NCBI RefSeq assembly: GCF_024181725.1
Contig: NZ_CP028908.1
Coordinates: 3,771,501 to 3,835,500, forward strand
DNA: 64,000 nt
Direction of reading: 5' to 3'
DNA from: Bradyrhizobium sp. WD16
Lineage (GTDB): Bacteria > Pseudomonadota > Alphaproteobacteria > Rhizobiales > Xanthobacteraceae
Made by a program: the position numbers and the translations under genes. Below are positions 1-9,824 of the stretch, piece after piece; within the stretch, counting starts at the first letter, position 1; each line of letters begins with the position of its first letter. Below the pieces are notes generated by a model. That model did not search any database. It was not told where the DNA came from and saw nothing but the letters and a program-made list of their open reading frames with translations.

Positions 1-26
1 GAATAATTCTCCGGAGTGCATGCCCA

Positions 27-1445
27 GTGCCCGTCGCTAAAGTTCGCGAATTGCTGTCGCTCGCGGCCTCAATCGGCGCGCAGCGACTGAAGCGTCACGA
101 CGTCGAGATCGCCGGATTGAAAGTGGCAGTTTCATCCCTGCTCCGTGAACGGGGCAAGGAGAGCTCGGGCGCGCAGACCGATCAAGCGCTTCTCGCCGCT
201 CTGTTCGATGCGGGCTTGCACGCTGTCCAGGTCGAGCGGTTGTCGGAGCTGTATGAATCCATGGCTCTTCGTATTGCGAACCTGGAAATGGCGCAGGCAT
301 CATCGCAAGGCGAAGCGTCGGAGGAGAAACGAGGAAGCGTTGAAATGGGGCGGAGACAAGGTGCATCGGAGCATAACGACGACATCGTGGTGCATTTCGA
401 GCGGATTCTCGCTGGCGAACGATGGAAACCATTTGGCAAACATGAAGCCTTGCGAGACTACTTCAACCATATCGTGAAGCAATATCGATTGGTGGTCGAA
501 GAGCGCGACGGTCTGCTCAATTTGCGAGATCAGTTCATTCGAGAGCGGCAGGATCTGACCCGAGGTGAGCAAGATACCGGAGCCAGACCTTCGACCCACA
601 GCGATTTTCCGGCTGAACTGCTCGACCGTGAGGGGCCCTGTTCGGTAACGATCGTCGATGTCGGAGCGCAAAACCTCGAATCCGAGGATCACATCTATTC
701 GCCGTTAGTTCGTGCGAACAGGGCTCGTGTCGTCGGATTTGAGCCGCTCGAGGCCGAGGCTGCCAATCGAGCGTCCTCCGACCCGAGCATACTGATGCTC
801 AACCATTTCATCGGCGATGGCAGCGACCGAACATTTCGGGTTGGCAAGTTCAGTCCGACATCATCGCTGCTGGAGCCCAATCAGTCGTTTTTGGCTCAAT
901 TCGTCGCGCTGCCGGAGATGTGCCAGATCGTTTCCGAAGAGGTGGTCTCGACGACGCGGTTGGACGATGTGCCGGAGGTGCGGGACTGCGACTTTCTCAA
1001 GATCGACGTGCAGGGCGGCGAGCTGGACGTGTTGCGCGGGGCGTCCACAGTCCTTGAACGGGCCGTTGTCGTTCATAGCGAAGTTGAGTTCTGCCCGGTG
1101 TACAAAAATCAGCCCTTGTTCTCGGACGTCGACTTGTTTCTCCGGGCGAGGGGGTTTGAACTCATCGAGCTGATGAAGCGAGGGTACGCGAGCTATCAGG
1201 ACCTGCCGCGGCCGCTCACAAGCTCTCGGCTGATGTGGGCTGATGCGGTTTATTTCATGTCCCCCGATGCGCTTTCCGCCGTCAGCCCCCAAAAGCTCCT
1301 CAAGGCGGCCTATATCGCGCACGAGAACTATGGAATGTACGATCTGGCGGCGCGCTATTTGCGAAGCTATGATGAATGCACGGGGGCTGATACCAAGGGC
1401 GTGTATGGTGCGCGACTGTGTGCGCCAACGTCTCGAAAAGCTTAA
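27..1445 (+). CDS. FkbM-family methyltransferase (5' end may be cut)
   Basis: The C-terminal half (about residues 205-400) has the FkbM methyltransferase pattern: a TIVDVGAQN SAM-binding start, VVGFEPLE, and the late FLKIDVQGGELDVLRGA block. Such enzymes O-methylate sugars in polysaccharide clusters, which fits the neighbours; the substrate is unknown. The first 200 residues are helical and charged and I do not recognise them. The earliest start visible is GTG at 27, but the frame stays open to base 3, so the true start may lie outside the window. It is followed 24 bases later by a small DUF6165 gene, probably in the same transcript. Confidence 0.8.
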   Translation: MPVAKVRELLSLAASIGAQRLKRHDVEIAGLKVAVSSLLRERGKESSGAQTDQALLAALFDAGLHAVQVERLSELYESMALRIANLEMAQASSQGEASEEKRGSVEMGRRQGASEHNDDIVVHFERILAGERWKPFGKHEALRDYFNHIVKQYRLVVEERDGLLNLRDQFIRERQDLTRGEQDTGARPSTHSDFPAELLDREGPCSVTIVDVGAQNLESEDHIYSPLVRANRARVVGFEPLEAEAANRASSDPSILMLNHFIGDGSDRTFRVGKFSPTSSLLEPNQSFLAQFVALPEMCQIVSEEVVSTTRLDDVPEVRDCDFLKIDVQGGELDVLRGASTVLERAVVVHSEVEFCPVYKNQPLFSDVDLFLRARGFELIELMKRGYASYQDLPRPLTSSRLMWADAVYFMSPDALSAVSPQKLLKAAYIAHENYGMYDLAARYLRSYDECTGADTKGVYGARLCAPTSRKA

Positions 1446-1469
1446 ACTGACGAGGTGAAAGTCAAACCC

Positions 1470-1856
1470 ATGAACATTTCAATTGAGGTGTCCGTTGGCG
1501 AGTTGATCGACAAGATCACGATCCTCGCCATCAAACTCGCCCGAATTTCTGATCCCGCCCGGATAGCAAACGTCCGTAAGGAACATGAGATCCTCACGGC
1601 GGCCTATGCGGTGAAGATTACGGAAACGCCTGAGTTGCTGAACCTCAAGAATGCGCTCATGAGTGTGAACGAAGAGCTTTGGGATATCGAAGACCGGATT
1701 CGAAACTACGAACGGCAGCAGGATTTCGGTTCGAGCTTTGTTCAACTGGCGAGGACCGTTTACCGAACGAATGACCGTCGGGCTGCTCTCAAGAGAGAGA
1801 TCAATGAGTTGCTGAATAGCAATTTGATCGAAGAAAAGAGTTACAGCGCGTACTGA
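1470..1856 (+). CDS. DUF6165 family protein
   Basis: A 128-residue, mostly helical protein beginning MNISIEVSVGELIDKITIL, the typical opening of DUF6165 proteins, which usually sit in polysaccharide clusters beside glycosyltransferases and methyltransferases. No enzymatic motif is visible. I chose the ATG at 1470 over the upstream GTG at 1455 because family members begin at MNISIE. No biochemical role can be given from sequence. A 163-base gap separates it from rfbF. Confidence 0.7.
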   Translation: MNISIEVSVGELIDKITILAIKLARISDPARIANVRKEHEILTAAYAVKITETPELLNLKNALMSVNEELWDIEDRIRNYERQQDFGSSFVQLARTVYRTNDRRAALKREINELLNSNLIEEKSYSAY

Positions 1857-2019
1857 CGATCGGCCCCTGATCATATTCGGGTGTGCGCCTGTGGTGAGCA
1901 GCCGCGCGCGCCAGGAGCGGTTGGTGGTTTTTGTTAGAATGGCCAATTGGCGGATCGTTAGGAGCGCTCTCGGACGAACTCGACCGGTTCCGTGAAATCA
2001 GTTGCGACGGGGGAGGACG

Positions 2020-2793
2020 ATGAAGACGGTGATTCTGGCTGGCGGAAAGGGAACGCGGCTCGCGGAGGAGACATCGACCAGGCCGAAGCCGATGGTTGAA
2101 ATCGGCGGTCGGCCGATATTATGGCACATCATGAAGATCTACAGCTCCTTTGGCTTCACGGATTTCATCATCTGTGTCGGTCACAAGGGGTACATGATCA
2201 AAGAGTACTTCGCGCACTATTTCCTTCACATGTCAGACGTCACTTTCGATCTGGCATCAAATTCGATGAACGTCCACAAGCAGACCGCTGACCCATGGCG
2301 GGTGACATTGGTCGACACCGGCGAGGAGACGCAAACGGGTGGGCGTCTGAAGCGCGTTCGCGATTATATTGGGGACGATGAAGCGTTTGCCCTGACGTAT
2401 GGGGATGGCGTGGGCAATGTGGACATCACCAAGCTCCTCTCCTTTCACCGTGCCCATGGCAGGCAGGCGACCGTCACGGCTGTTCGTCCGGCGCGACGGT
2501 TTGGTGCGATCACCATCGATCAGGCCCGGGTCGTCTCCTTCAGGGAGAAGCCCGAGGACGATGGTGGATGGATCAATGGCGGGTTCTTCATTCTTTCGCC
2601 TGAGGTGTTCGGACTGATTGAAGGCGACTCGACAATCTGGGAGCGGGACCCGATGGAGCAGTTGGCGAAAAGCGACCAGATTCGAGCGTACCAACATCAC
2701 GGCTTTTGGCACCCAATGGATACCGTCCGCGACAGGAGTTTCCTCGAGGAGCAATGGGAGAGTGGCGCGCCAGCCTGGAAGCTTTGGAAATGA
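2020..2793 (+). CDS. rfbF: Glucose-1-phosphate cytidylyltransferase
   Basis: Makes CDP-glucose from CTP and glucose 1-phosphate, the first step to CDP-linked 3,6-dideoxyhexoses. The N terminus MKTVILAGGKGTRLAEET is the nucleotidyltransferase signature, followed by RPKPMVEIGGRPILWHIMK, which is characteristic of RfbF/DdhA. Its 257 residues match the family length. ATG 2020 is preceded by a GGGGAGG ribosome-binding site at 2009-2015; the TTG at 2002 lies before that site. The stop overlaps the next start as ATGA, so rfbF and rfbG are translationally coupled. Confidence 0.93.
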   Translation: MKTVILAGGKGTRLAEETSTRPKPMVEIGGRPILWHIMKIYSSFGFTDFIICVGHKGYMIKEYFAHYFLHMSDVTFDLASNSMNVHKQTADPWRVTLVDTGEETQTGGRLKRVRDYIGDDEAFALTYGDGVGNVDITKLLSFHRAHGRQATVTAVRPARRFGAITIDQARVVSFREKPEDDGGWINGGFFILSPEVFGLIEGDSTIWERDPMEQLAKSDQIRAYQHHGFWHPMDTVRDRSFLEEQWESGAPAWKLWK

Positions 2794-3875
2794 ATCGCCA
2801 ATTCTGGAGTGGAAAGCGCGTTCTCGTTACCGGCCACACTGGGTTTAAAGGCGGTTGGCTTTCGCTGTGCCTGGCGGATCTTGGTGCCTTCGTTTATGGG
2901 ATCGCGTTGCCCCCCGAGGACGGGCCGGCTCTGTTTACAGATTTGGCTCTCCAGGAACTGGTGGATCATAGGATCGGGGATATCCGCGATCTCGATACGG
3001 TCAGACGCGTCATGCAGGAAGCGCGGCCTGAGATCGTCTTCCATCTTGCCGCGCAACCTCTCGTCAAGCTTTCGTATGACGATCCCGTCTCGACCTTTGC
3101 AACAAACGTGATGGGTACGATCCACGTTCTGGAAGCTTGTCGCCAGGTGGGAAGCGCCAGAGCCCTCGTCGTCGTGACATCCGACAAGTGCTACGAGAAT
3201 ATGTCCTGGTGTTGGGGCTATCGCGAGACGGATAGGTTGGGTGGCAAGGACCCGTACTCGAACAGCAAAGCATGCGCAGAACTCGTCACACAGGCTTACC
3301 GGGACAGTTTTTTTGCCGATCCTGCGGGGCTGAGGGTTGCGTCGGCCCGTGCTGGGAACGTGATTGGAGGTGGAGACTGGGCCACGTTCCGCCTCGTGCC
3401 CGATGCAATGCGAGCTTTCCTTGCCAACGAGGCTCTTAATATCCGCAATCCTGATGCCACGCGTCCATGGCAGCACGTCCTCGAGCCGCTCCGCGGATAT
3501 CTCCTGCTTGCAGAGGCTCTGTGCGATAGCCCGTCGGCCGTTGGGGCGTGGAATTTCGGGCCGGTACAGTCGGACAATGTACCTGTCAGCGTCGTAGCCA
3601 CAAAGCTGAGCCGACTTTGGGGGGCTGGCGCGCGATGGGAGCCGACCGCAACGAAGGGCAGAGTGCAGGAAGCCCAAGTATTGCACGTCGATTCGGCGAA
3701 GGCGCTTCGAGACCTTGGCTGGCGGCCAACCATTTCCCTCGACACCGCACTTGAGTGGACGGTGGATTGGTTCAAGTCGCGCGAAGCGGCCCATGACATG
3801 AGGAGAGTGACGTTGGGACAATTGCGCGAATTTGCTATGGCCGCGAATGCCACAATGGAGGCCGTGCATGACTAA
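2790..3875 (+). CDS. rfbG: CDP-glucose 4,6-dehydratase
   Basis: An NAD-dependent short-chain dehydrogenase/reductase that converts CDP-glucose to CDP-4-keto-6-deoxyglucose. The Rossmann motif is [10 protein letters not shown] near residue 15, followed by [12 protein letters not shown] and a YSNSKACAE active-site block, all typical of RfbG/DdhB. The product is 361 residues. The start ATG 2790 overlaps the rfbF stop by four bases and its own stop overlaps rfbH by eight, so rfbF, rfbG and rfbH form a tight coupled block. Confidence 0.93.
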   Translation: MNRQFWSGKRVLVTGHTGFKGGWLSLCLADLGAFVYGIALPPEDGPALFTDLALQELVDHRIGDIRDLDTVRRVMQEARPEIVFHLAAQPLVKLSYDDPVSTFATNVMGTIHVLEACRQVGSARALVVVTSDKCYENMSWCWGYRETDRLGGKDPYSNSKACAELVTQAYRDSFFADPAGLRVASARAGNVIGGGDWATFRLVPDAMRAFLANEALNIRNPDATRPWQHVLEPLRGYLLLAEALCDSPSAVGAWNFGPVQSDNVPVSVVATKLSRLWGAGARWEPTATKGRVQEAQVLHVDSAKALRDLGWRPTISLDTALEWTVDWFKSREAAHDMRRVTLGQLREFAMAANATMEAVHD

Positions 3876-5196
3876 TGCCGGGCGCGGCCAAGAAGCATCG
3901 CTGCGAGCTGAAATCCTCTCGCTGGTCAGACGATATCACGACCTTCACCATTCCAAGTCCGCCTTCGTGCCGGGAGAGAGCCCAGTGCCGGTCGCTGGTC
4001 GCGTCTATGGCAGCGAAGATATGGAATTGCTGGTTGAATCGGCACTTGATTTCTGGTTGACAACAGGCCGCTTCAATTCGGAATTCGAGAAGCGTTTCGC
4101 CCGGCGAGTAAATGCAAAGCACGCGATGACGGTTAATTCCGGATCATCGGCAAATCTCGTCGCGTTTTCGGCGCTGACATCCGAAAAGTTGCGGGGGCGC
4201 CAGCTCAAACCGGGCGACGAAGTGATCACGGCCGCCACCGGCTTTCCGACCACCGTCAACCCGAGCATATTCTGGGGTATGACGCCGGTGTTCGTCGATG
4301 TGTTGATGGGGACATACAACATCGATCCAGTCGCGGTCGCCAACGCCATCGGCCCGCGAACGAAGGCAATCATGGTGGCTCATACGCTGGGCAACCCGTT
4401 CGATTTGGCTCCCATCGTACAACTCGTGAAACAAAACAACTTGTTCCTGATCGAAGACTGCTGCGACGCCCTGGGATCGACTTACGACGGCAGGCATGTC
4501 GGTACCTTCGGCGACATCGCGACCTGCAGCTTTTATCCGGCCCATCACATTACGATGGGAGAAGGAGGGGCAGTCTTTACGAACGATGATTTTCTTCGCC
4601 GCATCATGGAGTCTTTCCGTGACTGGGGAAGGGACTGTTTTTGTGAGCCCGGGAAGGACAATACCTGCGGGCGGCGGTTCGGCTGGCAGCTGGGGCAATT
4701 GCCCAAAGGATACGACCACAAATACACGTACTCGCATCTGGGCTTCAATCTGAAGATCACGGACATGCAGGCGGCAGTGGGGTTGGCGCAATTGGACCGT
4801 CTTGAGGGCTTCGTCGACGCCCGCCGGTCGAATTTCGCTTATCTCACAGCCGGCTTGGCCGATCTCGAGCAGTACTTCATTTTGCCTCATGCGACGCCCA
4901 GGTCGGAGCCGTCGTGGTTCGGCTTTCCGCTGACTGTTCGGGCGGATGCTCCCTTTTCGCGGGACCAGCTGGTTCAGCACCTGAATTCAAAGAAGATTGG
5001 AACCAGGCTGCTGTTCGGAGGCAATCTGATCCGGCAGCCTTATATGCTCAAGCAGGGCTACAAGGTGGTCGGCGATCTCACCAATAGCGATACGGTCATG
5101 ACTTCGACGTTCTGGGTCGGTGTGTATCCGGGCCTATCAAGAGCGGCCCTCGATTACACGATCGAGGTCATTCGGCGTTTCGTGGACAAGATTTGA
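3868..5196 (+). CDS. rfbH: CDP-4-keto-6-deoxyglucose 3-dehydratase (E1, RfbH/DdhC)
   Basis: A pyridoxamine-phosphate and [2Fe-2S] enzyme of the aminotransferase fold that removes the C3 hydroxyl of CDP-4-keto-6-deoxyglucose. Two features separate it from ordinary sugar aminotransferases. The usual Schiff-base lysine is a histidine (His226 in [15 protein letters not shown]). Four cysteines, C199, C257, C259 and C267, fit the known E1 cluster spacing C-X57-C-X1-C-X7-C exactly. ATG 3868 sits inside the end of rfbG, giving 442 residues. E1 normally needs an E3 reductase (RfbI/DdhD), which I do not find in this cluster. Confidence 0.93.
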   Translation: MTNAGRGQEASLRAEILSLVRRYHDLHHSKSAFVPGESPVPVAGRVYGSEDMELLVESALDFWLTTGRFNSEFEKRFARRVNAKHAMTVNSGSSANLVAFSALTSEKLRGRQLKPGDEVITAATGFPTTVNPSIFWGMTPVFVDVLMGTYNIDPVAVANAIGPRTKAIMVAHTLGNPFDLAPIVQLVKQNNLFLIEDCCDALGSTYDGRHVGTFGDIATCSFYPAHHITMGEGGAVFTNDDFLRRIMESFRDWGRDCFCEPGKDNTCGRRFGWQLGQLPKGYDHKYTYSHLGFNLKITDMQAAVGLAQLDRLEGFVDARRSNFAYLTAGLADLEQYFILPHATPRSEPSWFGFPLTVRADAPFSRDQLVQHLNSKKIGTRLLFGGNLIRQPYMLKQGYKVVGDLTNSDTVMTSTFWVGVYPGLSRAALDYTIEVIRRFVDKI

Positions 5197-5224
5197 ACGG
5201 GGCGCTGCCCGAGAAGGTTGAGCT

Positions 5225-6979
5225 ATGAACGGTGCGGATTACATCGCCGCTTTCTTGGTCGATCGTGGGATTACGCAGGTTTACCTGATGAATGGGGGAG
5301 CCTGCGCATTCATGATCGACGCGATTGGACGAAATCCAGGCATTGACTACATAGCAATGCAGCACGAGCAGGCCGCGGCGATGGCCGCTGACGCCTCGTG
5401 GCGAGTGACCGGCGTTCCGGGCGTGTCACTCGCGACAAGTGGCCCGGGGGCCACAAACCTGATCACTGGAATTGCTTGCTCCTATTTCGATTCCATTCCC
5501 TCGCTGCACATCACTGGCCAAGTCAACATGCGGGAAAGTGCTGTGTACCTGGGGGCGAGCGTTCGCCAAGCCGGTTTTCAGGAAACGAACATCGTCGACA
5601 TGGTTCGCCCGATCACCAAATACGCGGTGCAGGTCCATAACGTCGATGAACTTAAGGTCGAACTCTCGAGAGCGTACAACATCGCCATGTCGGGACGGCG
5701 GGGGCCGGTCTTGATCGACGTGCCGATGAACGTTCAGCAGGATGCGGTCGGTGAAGGCGTGCTCTATGATCCGACGCTCGGCTGGGAAAATTGGGGAGAG
5801 CCAGACCTGGACGAGCGCGCCCGAGAACTCAACTCGTTTCTCTTGTCGGGCGCCAGACCACTGCTGCTCTTTGGGGCAGGAGTGGGGCTTTCGGGATCTC
5901 ATGTGCAGCTTGAACAGTGGTTGAGACGGTCCGAATTTCCGTTCGTTGCCAGTTGGAATGCGCTCACTTATTTCGATCACCGTCTGACGAATTACCTGGG
6001 CCAGATCGGCGTCTACGGAAATCGAGGGGCCAACGCCGCCCTGCAGAATTGCGATCGTCTTCTGGTGCTGGGAAGTCGACTCGACAACCGGCAGCGCTCC
6101 GGCAATCCGGCGACCTTTGCGCCAGAAGCAAGGGTAATGGTTCTCGATATCGACGGTGAAGAACTCAAGAAGTATGCAGGGTCGAATTACGTGACGTCGC
6201 AGCTGGATTTGGCGCACTTGCCGCCATTGCTGGGCCGCATCACCGAGCCACCGCTCTCCGCAGAATGGCGGGCCTATCTCAGTCAATTGAAGGCGGATTA
6301 CTACAACAAGGATCTAAGCACGTTCTCGAAACAGCATGGGACGATATCGCCCTATGAAATCGTCGCCGCGTTGAACTCCATAATCGAAGATGACGCCATA
6401 GTGATAGCCGATACAGGGGCAACTGTCTGCTGGACGAACCAGAGCTTCTGTCGCACCAACCAGACCTTCTTCACCGCCGGTGGAAATTCGCCGATGGGAT
6501 ATGCTCTGCCTGCGGCGATTGGAGCTGCGTTGCTTGCGCCGAACAGGCAGGTCATCTGCGTGATCGGCGATGGCGGCCTGCAGGTCAACATTCAGGAGTT
6601 GCAGACCATCAAGGCTTACGACCTCAATATCACGATTGTGGTCATGAACAATCACGGGTACGGCATCATCAAGCAATTCCAGGACAGCTACATGGAAGGC
6701 CGTCATGAAGCCTCGGGGCGAGGATATTCAGTCCCGGACTTGGGAGCGATCAGCCAGGCATACGGACTGGGATATGTGAAGCTCGGATCGCCTCGCGATG
6801 TGGGGCCGCACATATTTCAACAGAACAAGGCGACGTTGGTCGAAGTTCCTCTTCATCCAGGTACGCTGATCGAACCCAAGCTGGAGATGGGCCGGCCGAT
6901 CAACGACCAGTTCCCATACGTCAGCGACGAGATCTTCAGTCGTGACAACAAGTTCACGACGCTGTCTCGTCGGCGATGA
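5225..6979 (+). CDS. Thiamine-diphosphate enzyme, YerE-like branched-sugar carboligase candidate
   Basis: A 584-residue protein of the acetolactate synthase family. It has the catalytic glutamate (E48 in MQHEQAAAMAADA), a central FAD/cofactor domain and the TPP/Mg motif GDG at 448-450 ending in NN at 475-476. A generic acetolactate synthase is possible by family alone. However, it lies 28 bases after rfbH, overlaps a sugar reductase gene, and has no ilvH small-subunit gene beside it. In Yersinia pseudotuberculosis O:VI, YerE follows the ddh genes and adds a two-carbon unit from pyruvate to C4 of the CDP-3,6-dideoxy-4-keto sugar. By context I infer the same role here. Confidence 0.75.
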   Translation: MNGADYIAAFLVDRGITQVYLMNGGACAFMIDAIGRNPGIDYIAMQHEQAAAMAADASWRVTGVPGVSLATSGPGATNLITGIACSYFDSIPSLHITGQVNMRESAVYLGASVRQAGFQETNIVDMVRPITKYAVQVHNVDELKVELSRAYNIAMSGRRGPVLIDVPMNVQQDAVGEGVLYDPTLGWENWGEPDLDERARELNSFLLSGARPLLLFGAGVGLSGSHVQLEQWLRRSEFPFVASWNALTYFDHRLTNYLGQIGVYGNRGANAALQNCDRLLVLGSRLDNRQRSGNPATFAPEARVMVLDIDGEELKKYAGSNYVTSQLDLAHLPPLLGRITEPPLSAEWRAYLSQLKADYYNKDLSTFSKQHGTISPYEIVAALNSIIEDDAIVIADTGATVCWTNQSFCRTNQTFFTAGGNSPMGYALPAAIGAALLAPNRQVICVIGDGGLQVNIQELQTIKAYDLNITIVVMNNHGYGIIKQFQDSYMEGRHEASGRGYSVPDLGAISQAYGLGYVKLGSPRDVGPHIFQQNKATLVEVPLHPGTLIEPKLEMGRPINDQFPYVSDEIFSRDNKFTTLSRRR

Positions 6980-7962
6980 GATTGTCGACCCGGATGAAAG
7001 TTGCGATTCTCGGTTCAACTGGACACGTCGGCCGATCGCTTGCGGCCGAGTTGCTTCGTCATCCGGACATTCGTCTTGTCCTCTACTCCAGGCGAGGTGA
7101 TCTCCCCGGTGCGGGAGAGGCTGCCATCGACCGGGCGAGAGTCGAGCTGCGATCGACCACGGCCTTGGATTTCGGTGGTTGCGACATCGTGGTCAACGCA
7201 ATCGGGGTCGGGACGCCGGATAAGATCGCCGCCGCGGGCGCGAGCGTGATGCAATTGACGTTGGAGTGGGAGGAGCGCATCAAGGCTGCGCTGGCTGCCG
7301 CACCGGATTGCCTATACGTATTTGCCTCCAGCGGCGCAATTTACGGAACGCTTCGCGACGGACCGGCTTCGCTCAATTCGGTTCGCGAGTTCTCAGTCAA
7401 TGCCGAGCGCCCCGCGAATGCGTATGGAAAGGCCAAATTTGTCGCTGAGGCGTTGCATCGGTCTTGGACGCATAAACGAATTCTCGACGTGCGCATCTTT
7501 GGCTATGTCAGCGAGTGCATCGACCTACAGTCGACGTATTTGCTGTCGCAGATCTTTGCCTCGCTGCTGCAGAATAGGTGCTTTGCCACCAATCTGGATG
7601 ATGTCGTGCGCGACTACGTTGGGCCAAAGGAGCTTAGCCACTTGATTCTCGGCGCGGCGAAGGCCCATCGTATCAATGATGCCGTGGATTTGTTCTCTCT
7701 GGCACCTGTCAGGAAGTTCGAGATCCTCGATGAACTGAAGAAGTTTGGTCTGCGCTGCAGTTTCGTCGAGGGAGAGAACGGCTCGGCGGCAAACGTTGGT
7801 CGCCTAAACTACTATTCGACATATTCGCGGGCGTGTGACTACGGTTACGCGCCTCAAAGGACTGCACTTGATGTCGTTCTTGATTCTGCTCAAAAGATCC
7901 TGAACGCAGCTCAAGGTTCTTTCCAGGGGGCGGTGACTCTCAGGTCATCGGACCGAGACTGA
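6976..7962 (+). CDS. NAD(P)-dependent sugar epimerase/reductase (YerF-like candidate)
   Basis: A short-chain dehydrogenase of the extended type. It has GSTGHVG near the N terminus, a serine block (ASSGAIYG) and the catalytic YGKAK (YxxxK). The start ATG 6976 overlaps the previous stop as ATGA; a second ATG at 6994 (MKVAILG) is also possible. Its position directly after the TPP enzyme suggests reduction of the side-chain ketone, the YerF step of yersiniose synthesis. Another sugar epimerase or 4-ketoreductase role cannot be excluded by sequence. Confidence 0.75.
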   Translation: MRLSTRMKVAILGSTGHVGRSLAAELLRHPDIRLVLYSRRGDLPGAGEAAIDRARVELRSTTALDFGGCDIVVNAIGVGTPDKIAAAGASVMQLTLEWEERIKAALAAAPDCLYVFASSGAIYGTLRDGPASLNSVREFSVNAERPANAYGKAKFVAEALHRSWTHKRILDVRIFGYVSECIDLQSTYLLSQIFASLLQNRCFATNLDDVVRDYVGPKELSHLILGAAKAHRINDAVDLFSLAPVRKFEILDELKKFGLRCSFVEGENGSAANVGRLNYYSTYSRACDYGYAPQRTALDVVLDSAQKILNAAQGSFQGAVTLRSSDRD

Positions 7963-8008
7963 TTGAGCCCCTGTCTGCTGTGCGTTTGTGCTCATAGAAA
8001 AAATCGTG

Positions 8009-8866
8009 ATGCGAATATCCGTCGTTACTCCGAACTTCAACATGGGGCATTATCTCAACGAGACGATTCGTTCCGTTTTGGCGAATTTGCGTCCGGGCGA
8101 TGAGTACTTTGTCATTGATGGTGCTTCTACGGACGATAGCATCGAGATCATCAAGAAGCATTCGGCGCAGCTCAGCGGCTGGGTTAGCGAGAAGGACGGC
8201 GGCTACGCCGAGGCCTTGGCAAAGGGCTTCACCCGGGCCACCGGTGATATTCTTTGCTGGATCAATTCCGGCGACATGTATCTCGACGGTGCCTTCGAAG
8301 CCGCCCGTGCGCTGTTGATCGACGACGTCGATATGATCTTCGGCGATGACTTTTACATCGACGAGCACAGCGCGATCGTTTCGTTCAGCAGAGGGTGGGT
8401 GCCCGACTTGCGATCGGCTACCCTTTATGGTGGGTGGACGCCGCTGCAGGATGCCTGCTTCTGGCGACGCGACATTTACCAGCGGGTGGGCGGAATCGAT
8501 GCGTCACTCGGCTACGCTGCCGACTATGATCTGTTTCTGCGCATGTCCCAGGTCGGACGCACCCGATATGTCCCGGTCACCTTCAGCGCCTTCCGGCGCC
8601 ATGCCGGACAAAGATCGCTGTCCGGCGCGGAAGCCTATGAGGTGGAGCGACAGAGGGTTCGTCGGCGCGAACTGGACGCCCTGCCGGTGAGCGGCTGGCG
8701 CAAGCTATATCGGTCCGCCGCCTACCGTATCGCCATGAGCGCTCGCTCTCGCATCGCGCCGTTTGCGTGGAGGAGATCTGACCTCGCCGGGCGTTCCGTC
8801 GCCAGTTTGCGCTGCGGCCCTTTCTGGCCTGCCGGGGCGCCTAACCAGTCGGTCTCGATTGCATGA
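8009..8866 (+). CDS. Glycosyltransferase family 2
   Basis: A GT-A fold transferase of 285 residues. It begins MRISVVTPNFNMG, has the DGASTDDSIEI nucleotide-sugar block and the acidic INSGDMYL motif near residue 90 where the DXD metal site is expected. Likely adds one sugar of the O-antigen repeat on the cytoplasmic face. ATG 8009 aligns with the usual start of the family; the GTG at 7988 would add an unlikely extension. It is the last gene of the A+T-richer stretch. Confidence 0.85.
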   Translation: MRISVVTPNFNMGHYLNETIRSVLANLRPGDEYFVIDGASTDDSIEIIKKHSAQLSGWVSEKDGGYAEALAKGFTRATGDILCWINSGDMYLDGAFEAARALLIDDVDMIFGDDFYIDEHSAIVSFSRGWVPDLRSATLYGGWTPLQDACFWRRDIYQRVGGIDASLGYAADYDLFLRMSQVGRTRYVPVTFSAFRRHAGQRSLSGAEAYEVERQRVRRRELDALPVSGWRKLYRSAAYRIAMSARSRIAPFAWRRSDLAGRSVASLRCGPFWPAGAPNQSVSIA

Positions 8867-8996
8867 ACCTGTTTCCGCCAGCAGACGTGCCGCGACTGAA
8901 GTCAACCACTGTAGATCCGTTCGCAACGGCGTCAGGTGATGTCCGCTGCCGCATCCGGCCCACTTTTACCCCGACACGCAAAGGTTAAAGTCGCCG

Positions 8997-9737
8997 ATGT
9001 TTCAGCTGACCAGACGCTGGACTGGGATCGTCATAGATTGGCGACGGATTGTGGCGCTGCGCTATTTTCCAAGGTTTGTATCGGATTGGCTCGCTTTCCG
9101 GCGCAAGGCGGGTGGATGGACCGTCACGGTTGCCGACAGCTTCCCTTGTCTGGCTGACCGGCTAGCCAGCACCCCTTTCGATCCCCACTATTTTTTCCAG
9201 GGGAACTGGCTGGCGCGACAACTCGCGACGGTGAGGCCGGCGCTGCATGTCGATATCGGTTCGAGCGTACTCGTGATTGGCGTGCTGTCCGCCCATGTGC
9301 CCACCGTGTTCGTCGATTACCGGCCGCTGATGGCGCGCGAAAAGGGGTTGGATTGCGTCGCCGGTGACATCAGCCGGCTGCCGTTCGCCGATTCGTCCAT
9401 CGAGAGCTTGTCGTGTTTACACGTCATCGAGCATATCGGCCTTGGTCGTTATGGCGACCCGATCGATCCGGACGGGCCGGCAGTCGCCGCCGCCGAACTG
9501 CAGCGTGTGCTGGCACCTGGCGGCCGCCTCTACTTGTCGACACCGATTGGCCGGCAGAGGGTCTGCTTCAATGCCCATCGGGTCTTCGCGCCGGAGACGA
9601 TCACCTCGATGTTTCCGCAGCTCCGGCTTTTGGATTTCGCCTATGTATCGGATGACGGAAGCCTGCATCCCGGCGCAACCGTGCATGAGTTGCCCCCGCT
9701 CGACTATGGCTGTGGCCTGTTCACCTTCGAGCGCTGA
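8997..9737 (+). CDS. DUF268-type putative methyltransferase
   Basis: A 246-residue protein with the DUF268 look. FPCLADR and FDPHYFFQGNW precede a Rossmann-like segment (VDIGSSVLVIG), then HVIEHIGLGRYGDPID and a GGRLYLSTPIG block like the late strands of class I methyltransferases. Substrate unknown. It probably modifies a sugar or carrier lipid in the polysaccharide pathway. A 130-base gap separates it from the preceding glycosyltransferase, so a promoter there is possible. Confidence 0.7.
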   Translation: MFQLTRRWTGIVIDWRRIVALRYFPRFVSDWLAFRRKAGGWTVTVADSFPCLADRLASTPFDPHYFFQGNWLARQLATVRPALHVDIGSSVLVIGVLSAHVPTVFVDYRPLMAREKGLDCVAGDISRLPFADSSIESLSCLHVIEHIGLGRYGDPIDPDGPAVAAAELQRVLAPGGRLYLSTPIGRQRVCFNAHRVFAPETITSMFPQLRLLDFAYVSDDGSLHPGATVHELPPLDYGCGLFTFER

Positions 9738-9824
9738 CTTAATGCGGGTTTACCTGCTCATGAACGGCATTTTGGTGCAGCTTATTTCGCCGCGATCGGT
9801 TTCAGGCTAGCACGTCACTGCATC

